From contig DATFAA010000071.1 of the NCBI GenBank assembly GCA_035255045.1, forward strand, positions 1-28,849: DNA of 28,849 nt, written 5' to 3'. The position numbers were made by a program, and so were the translations under genes. Below, in pieces: positions 24,085 to 28,849 of the stretch; positions within the stretch are counted from its first letter, which is position 1; every line of letters starts with the position of its first letter. The stretch comes from JAGTRP01 sp035255045 (GTDB lineage: Bacteria > Pseudomonadota > Gammaproteobacteria > Burkholderiales > Rhodocyclaceae). The notes under the pieces are model-generated. The model was given only the letters and a program-made list of their open reading frames with translations, made no database searches and was not told where the DNA came from.

Positions 24085-26078
24085 GCGGTTTGGGATGCGG
24101 CGGAAGAGGGAGTGGTGGTGGCGGCCGCCCGGGCCTTCACCCGGTAGCGGCGGTCGAGGAGGGCGAGGAGGCCGCCCAGGGCCATGAGGATGCAGCCGCC
24201 CCAGATCCAGTCGACGAAGGGCTTGTAGTAGACCCGCACGGCCCAGGCGCCTTCCGGCTTGTCCCGGTCGATGGGCTCGCCCAGGGAGACGTAGACGTCC
24301 CGCAGGAAGCCGGCGTCGATGGCGGCCTCGGTCATGGGCATGGCGGAGGAGTGGTAGTTGCGCTTCTCGGGGGCCATCTTGCGGTCGAAGCGGCCATTGA
24401 CCAGGAGGTCGATGTCGCCCTGGGCGGCCACGTAGTTGGGGCCCTCCACCGCCTTCACGCCGTTGAACTTGAAGGTGTAGCCGGCGACGTTGACCGTGTC
24501 GCCCGGCTCCATCTTGACGTCCCGCTCGTCCTGGAAGCCGCCCACCATGGTGACGCCGACCACGAAGACGGCGACGCCGACGTGGGCCAGGTGCATGCCG
24601 AAGAAGTGGCGGGGCTGCTTCAGGGCGGCGGCCAGGAAGGACTGGCCGCCCCGGGTGTGCTGGACCCGCTCGGCGAAGTTCATGGCGGCGGTGATGACGA
24701 TCCAGGCCGCCAGCAGCAGGCCCAGGCCGATCAGGGGCGTCCAGCTGCCGTAGGCGAAGGGCAGCGCTACCGCCACCACCGCGGCGGCCACGAGGGCCCA
24801 GCGCAGCAGGCGCGCCAGTTCGGGCAGGGAAGCCTCCTTCCAGCGGGCGAAGGGACCGACGCCCATGAGGAAGAGGACGGGCACCATCACCGGCACGAAG
24901 ACGGCGTCGAAGTAGGGAGGGCCGACGGAAATCTTGCCGAGGCTGAGGGCGTCGATGATGAGCGGGTAGAGGGTGCCGAGGAGCACGGTGCTCGCCGCCA
25001 CCACCAGCAGGACGTTGTTGGTGAGGAGCATGGACTCCCGGGACACCAGCCCGAAGCGCCCGCCCAGGCCGACCTTGGGGGCGCGCCAGGCGAAGAGGGC
25101 GAGGGAGGAGCCGATGACCACCACCAGGAAGGCCAGGATGAAGATGCCCCGGCGGGGATCGGTGGCGAAGGCGTGCACCGAGGTCAGGACGCCGGAACGG
25201 ACCAGGAAGGTGCCGAGCAGGGACAGGGAGAAGGCGGAAATGGCCAGCAATACCGTCCAGTTCTTGAAGCTGCCGCGCTTCTCGGTCACCGCCAGGCTAT
25301 GGACCAGGGCGGTACCCACCAGCCAGGGCATGAAGGAGGCGTTTTCCACCGGGTCCCAGAACCACCAGCCGCCCCAGCCCAGCTCGTAGTAGGCCCACCA
25401 GGAGCCCATGGCGATGCCGAGGGTGAGGAAGATCCAGGCGGCCGTGGTCCACGGCCGGGACCAGCGGGCCCAGGCGGCGTCCAGCTGGCCGGACAGGAGG
25501 GCGGCGACGGCGAAGGCGTAGGCCACCGAGAAGCCGACGTAGCCCATGTAGAGCAGGGGCGGATGGATGACCAGGCCCGGGTCCTGCAGCAGGGGATTGA
25601 GGTCGCGGCCTTCCTCGGCGCCGGGAATGAGGCGCTCGAAGGGGTTGGAGGTGACCAGGATGAAGAGCAGGAAGCCGGCCGCCACCAGGCCGAGGACGCC
25701 GAGGACGCGGGCCACCATGGTCTCCGGCAGCTGCCGGGAGAAGACCGTCACCCCCAGGGCCCACCAGGACAGCATCAGCATCCAGAGCAGCAGCGAGCCC
25801 TCGTGGCCGCCCCAGACGCCGGCGATGCGGTACTGCAGGGGCAGCAGGGAATTGGAGTGCTCGGCCACGTAGACGACCGAGAAATCGTTGGCGATGAAGG
25901 CCTGGGTCAGGCAGGCGAAGGCGAAGGTGATGAGCAGCGCCATGGCCCGGGCGGCGGGCCTGGCCATGGCCACCCAGGCCAGACGGTTGTTGTGGGCGCC
26001 GATGAGGGGCAGGGTCCCGAGGACGCCGGCGACCACCAGGGCGAGGATGAGGGCGAAATGGCCGAGTTCTGGAATCAT
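24081..26078 (-). CDS. ccmF: Heme lyase CcmF
   Basis: Polytopic inner-membrane protein of 665 aa, core of the cytochrome c synthetase that ligates heme from holo-CcmE to apocytochrome. About 14-15 membrane helices; the tryptophan-rich WWD heme-handling motif reads WGGWWFWDPVENASFMPWL (235-252), with conserved His residues in GHEGSLL (H92), VIHPPLLY (H172), ALVHSLAV (H260) and FGMHLAHVG. Full length for the family. It lies 18 nt after ccmE and is coupled to ccmG by an ATGA overlap. Confidence 0.96.
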   Translation of the reverse strand: MIPELGHFALILALVVAGVLGTLPLIGAHNNRLAWVAMARPAARAMALLITFAFACLTQAFIANDFSVVYVAEHSNSLLPLQYRIAGVWGGHEGSLLLWMLMLSWWALGVTVFSRQLPETMVARVLGVLGLVAAGFLLFILVTSNPFERLIPGAEEGRDLNPLLQDPGLVIHPPLLYMGYVGFSVAYAFAVAALLSGQLDAAWARWSRPWTTAAWIFLTLGIAMGSWWAYYELGWGGWWFWDPVENASFMPWLVGTALVHSLAVTEKRGSFKNWTVLLAISAFSLSLLGTFLVRSGVLTSVHAFATDPRRGIFILAFLVVVIGSSLALFAWRAPKVGLGGRFGLVSRESMLLTNNVLLVVAASTVLLGTLYPLIIDALSLGKISVGPPYFDAVFVPVMVPVLFLMGVGPFARWKEASLPELARLLRWALVAAAVVAVALPFAYGSWTPLIGLGLLLAAWIVITAAMNFAERVQHTRGGQSFLAAALKQPRHFFGMHLAHVGVAVFVVGVTMVGGFQDERDVKMEPGDTVNVAGYTFKFNGVKAVEGPNYVAAQGDIDLLVNGRFDRKMAPEKRNYHSSAMPMTEAAIDAGFLRDVYVSLGEPIDRDKPEGAWAVRVYYKPFVDWIWGGCILMALGGLLALLDRRYRVKARAAATTTPSSAASQTA

Positions 26079-26096
26079 GGGAGTCCTGTCGTGCCC

Positions 26097-26603
26097 TTAG
26101 TTGGCGCTGCCGGGCTTGGCGGGGGCGGCGCTGGCCGACTTGTCGGCGGCCTCGTCGGCAGCCTTCTTGGCGGCGGCCCGGGCATGGGCATCGCCCACGG
26201 CCTTGGCGGCTTCAGGCGGCATGTAGTTCTCGTCGTGCTTGGCCAGCACCTCGTTGGCGACGAAGGGGCCGCCGGCGGAAAGCTTGCCCTGGGCGACCAC
26301 GCCCTTGCCCTCCTTGAAGAGGTCCGGGAGGATGCCCTTGTAGTTCACCGTGAGGTCGTTCTCGTTGTCGGTGACCACGAAGCTCACCGTCACGCCGTCC
26401 GCCTGCCGCTGCAGGCTGCCTTCCTTGACCAGGCCGCCGATGCGGAAGACCTTCTCCTTGGGCGCCTTGCCGGCCGCCACATCGGTGGGGGAGATGAAGA
26501 GGGCGATGTTGCTGTTCAGGGCGTTCAGGACCAGAGCAGCGATGACGCCGACGATGGCGAGGGCGCCGCCGATGAGGGCGAGGCGTTTGTGACGGGTTTT
26601 CAT
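26097..26603 (-). CDS. ccmE: Heme chaperone CcmE
   Basis: Periplasmic heme chaperone of 168 aa anchored by one N-terminal helix (~8-30). An OB-fold core ends with LAKHDENYMPPE, where His123 binds heme covalently and Tyr127 is the axial-ligand position of the family. The C-terminal ~35 residues are an Ala/Lys-rich tail. Its ATG overlaps the ccmD stop (ATGA). Confidence 0.95.
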   Translation of the reverse strand: MKTRHKRLALIGGALAIVGVIAALVLNALNSNIALFISPTDVAAGKAPKEKVFRIGGLVKEGSLQRQADGVTVSFVVTDNENDLTVNYKGILPDLFKEGKGVVAQGKLSAGGPFVANEVLAKHDENYMPPEAAKAVGDAHARAAAKKAADEAADKSASAAPAKPGSAN

Positions 26604-26827
26604 TCAGCAGAATTCCTTGAGGTGTTTACCGAGTCCGCAGTAGGGTTTCTGCGTAACTCGGCGTGCATTAGACGCTTCAGTCGGCGGATAGTTTCCTTCT
26701 TCCGCTTGGCGACCAAGAGGGGCTCGAGGACGAGGATGAGGGCGGTGACGCCGAAGGAGCCCCAGACGTAGCCGGCGTAGCCGCCCATGGCCAGGAAGTC
26801 GGACAGGCTGTTCCAGTAGATGGTCAT
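26600..26827 (-). CDS. ccmD: Cytochrome c maturation protein CcmD
   Basis: Small membrane protein of 75 aa that helps release holo-CcmE from the CcmABC complex. One helix (~22-40, VWGSFGVTALILVLEPLLVA) is preceded by the family-like FLAMGGYAGYVW and followed by a basic stretch (KRKKETIRRLKRL). The ATG at 26827 overlaps the ccmC stop by 4 nt; the open frame extends upstream only as a shadow of ccmC. Confidence 0.88.
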   Translation of the reverse strand: MTIYWNSLSDFLAMGGYAGYVWGSFGVTALILVLEPLLVAKRKKETIRRLKRLMHAELRRNPTADSVNTSRNSAE

Positions 26828-27561
26828 TTGGTCTCTCCGGCCAGCAGTTCCTTGACCCAGTCGGTGTGGCGCTCCCGCTCCAGCAGGATGGTGCGCACCC
26901 GGGCGAAGGCGACGGCGATGGAGTACATCCAGAAGCACAGCGCCATGAGGAGCATGCCCCAGAGCATGGTGGAGGCCATGGACGGCGACTTGGTGAGCGA
27001 GACGGAAGCGCCCTGGTGCAGGGTGTTCCACCACTTCACCGAGAAGTAGATGACCGGCACATTGACCACCCCGACCAGGAGCAGCACCGCCCCGGCCTTG
27101 TCGGCCCGGCGGGGATCGTCGATGGCTGACTGCAGGGCGATGAAGCCGATGTAGAGGAAGAGGAGGATCAGTTCGGAGGTGAGGCGGGCATCCCACACCC
27201 ACCAGGCGCCCCACATGGGCTTGCCCCACAAGGCGCCGGTCCACAGGGACAGGAAGGCCATGAGGGCCCCGGTGGGGGCCAGGGCGGTCGCCATCATGCC
27301 CGAGAGGCGGGTGTTGAAGGCGAGCCCGATGGCGGCCCAGAAGGCCATCACCAGGTAGATGAACATGGACATCCAGGAGGCCGGGACATGGATGAAGATG
27401 ATGCGGTAGCCCTCGCCCTGCTGGAAGTCGGTGGGGGCCACCAGGAGCCCCAGGTAGAGGCCGGCCAGGCCGAAGAGCACCGCCAGGGCGGTAAAGGCGG
27501 GGATCAGCTTGCCGGCCAGGGGATAGAAAGTGGCCGGGGAGGCGTAGCGGTAGAGGCTCAT
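26824..27561 (-). CDS. ccmC: Heme exporter CcmC
   Basis: Inner-membrane heme-handling protein of 245 aa that loads heme onto CcmE. Six membrane helices, the WWD motif MWGAWWVWDARLTSELILL (116-134), and the two conserved periplasmic histidines in IHVPASW (H58) and NTLHQG (H182). The ATG at 27561 overlaps the stop of the TPR gene (ATGA); upstream in-frame codons are a shadow of that gene. No ccmA or ccmB precedes it, unlike the common ccmABCDEFGH order. Confidence 0.95.
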   Translation of the reverse strand: MSLYRYASPATFYPLAGKLIPAFTALAVLFGLAGLYLGLLVAPTDFQQGEGYRIIFIHVPASWMSMFIYLVMAFWAAIGLAFNTRLSGMMATALAPTGALMAFLSLWTGALWGKPMWGAWWVWDARLTSELILLFLYIGFIALQSAIDDPRRADKAGAVLLLVGVVNVPVIYFSVKWWNTLHQGASVSLTKSPSMASTMLWGMLLMALCFWMYSIAVAFARVRTILLERERHTDWVKELLAGETK

Positions 27562-28196
27562 TGTTTTCCTTGGGGCGGCGGCGCCGGGTTCTGGCCGGCG
27601 GGGGCGCCGACGGCCTTCTTCTGTTCCTCCAGCTTGGTACGCAATTCCCATGCCGCCGCCTCGGCCTTGCGGCGGAAGGGGTCGTCCTTGGGCGCCAGGT
27701 GGATGTAGGTCTCCATGGCCTGCATGGCGCCGAAGGTATCCCCCAGCCCGGCCAGGGCCTCGGCCAGGCCGAAGTAGGCGTTGACCTGGTTGGGGCGGAG
27801 CTCGGTGGCGGAATCGAAGAAATCCCGGGCGGCGGCGTACTGCTGCAGGCCGAGGAGGGCGTAGCCCAGGTTCACGTGGGCCTCCGGCATCTTGGGGGCG
27901 AGCTGGAGAACCCGGTGGAAGGCCGTGGCCGCGTACTCGTACTGGCCGGAATGGAGCATGGCCACGCCCTGCTTGAAGCGCTGGTCGATCTCGCCCCGCT
28001 TCTGGGATTCGGCATGGACGGCGGCGCGCATCCGGCCGCCGAAATCCGGCAGCCGGTCGGAAAACTCCAGGAACATCCCGCCCAGGACGACGAAGGCGGC
28101 GGTCAGGCCGATGGCGCGCCAGCGCACGTCGGCCGGCCGCCGGGGGGCGGGCTTCGGGGTTTCAGGCAGGGAACTCGAGGCTTCTTGGCTGGACAT
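27558..28196 (-). CDS. Membrane-anchored TPR protein
   Basis: Protein of 212 aa with a Pro-rich cytoplasmic N-terminus, one membrane helix (~27-45, WRAIGLTAAFVVLGGMFLEF) and a periplasmic domain with about three TPR units (~70-175: QGVAMLHSGQYEYAATAFHRVLQLAP, MPEAHVNLGYALLGLQQYAAARDFF, VNAYFGLAEALAGLGDTFGAM), then a Lys/Pro-rich tail. It lies between a heme-copper-oxidase-like gene (7 nt gap) and ccmC (4-nt overlap). Placement suggests a chaperone or assembly factor for a membrane oxidase or c-type cytochrome; no specific family is recognised. Confidence 0.75.
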   Translation of the reverse strand: MSSQEASSSLPETPKPAPRRPADVRWRAIGLTAAFVVLGGMFLEFSDRLPDFGGRMRAAVHAESQKRGEIDQRFKQGVAMLHSGQYEYAATAFHRVLQLAPKMPEAHVNLGYALLGLQQYAAARDFFDSATELRPNQVNAYFGLAEALAGLGDTFGAMQAMETYIHLAPKDDPFRRKAEAAAWELRTKLEEQKKAVGAPAGQNPAPPPQGKQ

Positions 28197-28203
28197 CGGG
28201 GGA

Positions 28204-28849
28204 TTACCGGGAATACACGGCGACGGCCGAGATGGGGAAAAGCCGCTTCAGGAGCAGCACGGCAAACATGAGGATGCCGATGGTGGCCAGCAGCCCGCCG
28301 ATGCCGAGGCAGATGCGGGAGACGGTCTCCACGCTCCAGGTCAGGGCCAGCTCCCCCGGCGTCTTGCGGGGAGCGCCCATGAGCCCGGCGCCGGCCAGGC
28401 CGGCCATCATCAGCAGCACGCCGTAGCCGTAGAAGCCGAGTTGCAGGCGGATGGCCCGGGGGCTGGGCGGCTCGATGCCGAGGCGCGGCAGGACGGCGAA
28501 GGCGGCCGCCATGAAGGCCAGGGTGACGGCGCCGATGGTGCCGTGGTAGTGGGCGGTGATCAGGGTGGTCTGGCCGTTGATGGCCGAGCCCAGGAGCAGG
28601 CCGGCGACGAAGAGCAGCAGGGAGAGCCCGAAGCCCGGCGCCGTCCCCCGCCCCCGGCTGCCGAGGAAGAGCACGAGGCCCAGGGCCAGGGGAGCCTCCC
28701 AGCTGGTCCACTGCATGAGCCAGGTGTAGGCGTCGGCGTAGGCGCCGGAATCCGGCGCCTGGAAGAAGGGGATGACCAGGGCCGCCAGCACCGGCGCGGC
28801 CCCCAGGGCGACCACGGCGGCCAGCCCCCGGACCGGCAGGCGGCGGGCG
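28204..28849 (-). CDS. Heme-copper oxidase subunit I-like protein (5' partial)
   Basis: The frame is open through the window edge, so this is only the C-terminal ~214 residues. At least five hydrophobic segments are visible. ITAHYHGTIGAVTLAFMAAAFAVLPRLG has the H-x-H pair and flanking pattern of helix X in heme-copper oxidases, and AGLMGAPRKTP matches the following 'GMPRR' turn. It could be a terminal oxidase or NO-reductase-like subunit, or a related enzyme; without the N-terminal half (other heme and copper ligands) the type cannot be decided. It reads into the TPR gene and ccmC, apparently in one operon. Confidence 0.6.
   Translation of the reverse strand, partial: ARRLPVRGLAAVVALGAAPVLAALVIPFFQAPDSGAYADAYTWLMQWTSWEAPLALGLVLFLGSRGRGTAPGFGLSLLLFVAGLLLGSAINGQTTLITAHYHGTIGAVTLAFMAAAFAVLPRLGIEPPSPRAIRLQLGFYGYGVLLMMAGLAGAGLMGAPRKTPGELALTWSVETVSRICLGIGGLLATIGILMFAVLLLKRLFPISAVAVYSR

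Noticed and set aside
24090..26771. Very long open frame (893 codons) on the plus strand opposite ccmE/ccmF
   Set aside because: Gly/Glu/His-rich composition with no domain, fully antisense to ccmF and ccmE; open antisense frames of this kind are a by-product of high GC and third-position bias.

Overview
The window is GC-rich DNA from a betaproteobacterium, most likely a Rhodocyclales member (Azospira/Zoogloea/Thauera-like). This is inferred from three things: an exosortase-B type exopolysaccharide (EPS) locus, PEP-CTERM proteins, and a System I cytochrome c maturation (ccm) operon that ends in napF. No tRNA, rRNA, CRISPR array, transposase or phage gene was seen.

Layout. (1) 1-464: a large imperfect palindrome with 67-bp perfect arms, a dispersed-repeat type element, at the downstream end of the EPS operon. 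(2) 488-12338, minus strand: one tightly packed EPS operon, transcribed epsD (peptidyl-prolyl isomerase lipoprotein), epsE (Wza-like export), epsF (Wzz-like chain length), epsG (BY-kinase-like ATPase), xrtB (exosortase B), Wzy-like polymerase/ligase, secreted clan GH-A glycosidase, Wzx-like flippase, GT61 glycosyltransferase. (3) 12624-13808, minus: epsL outer-membrane barrel. (4) 13911-16256, minus: two tandem paralogous PEP-CTERM genes, each behind a similar sigma70-like promoter and a 320-395 nt structured leader. (5) 16399-18687, plus: a divergent secreted HExxH zinc metallopeptidase with its own strong promoter and hairpin-rich leader. (6) 19041-21719, plus: gspA, gspB and a lytic transglycosylase, a module that opens or remodels peptidoglycan for a type II secretin. 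(7) 21720-28849, minus: napF, ccmI, ccmH, ccmG, ccmF, ccmE, ccmD, ccmC (transcribed in the reverse of this order), preceded by a TPR protein and the 3' part of a heme-copper-oxidase-like subunit I gene cut by the window edge.

How it fits together. The EPS operon holds most of a Wzx/Wzy-type assembly line (flip, polymerise, control length, export) plus the exosortase expected to process proteins with C-terminal PEP-CTERM signals; two such candidate substrates lie just beside it. The secreted protease and the GspAB/transglycosylase module suggest a surface and secretion theme. The ccm block is a separate respiratory unit.

The most notable observation is the duplicated PEP-CTERM leader. Both copies keep the same promoter architecture and several conserved blocks, including a hairpin with one compensatory base-pair change, which points to a selected cis-regulatory RNA or DNA structure of no class I recognise.
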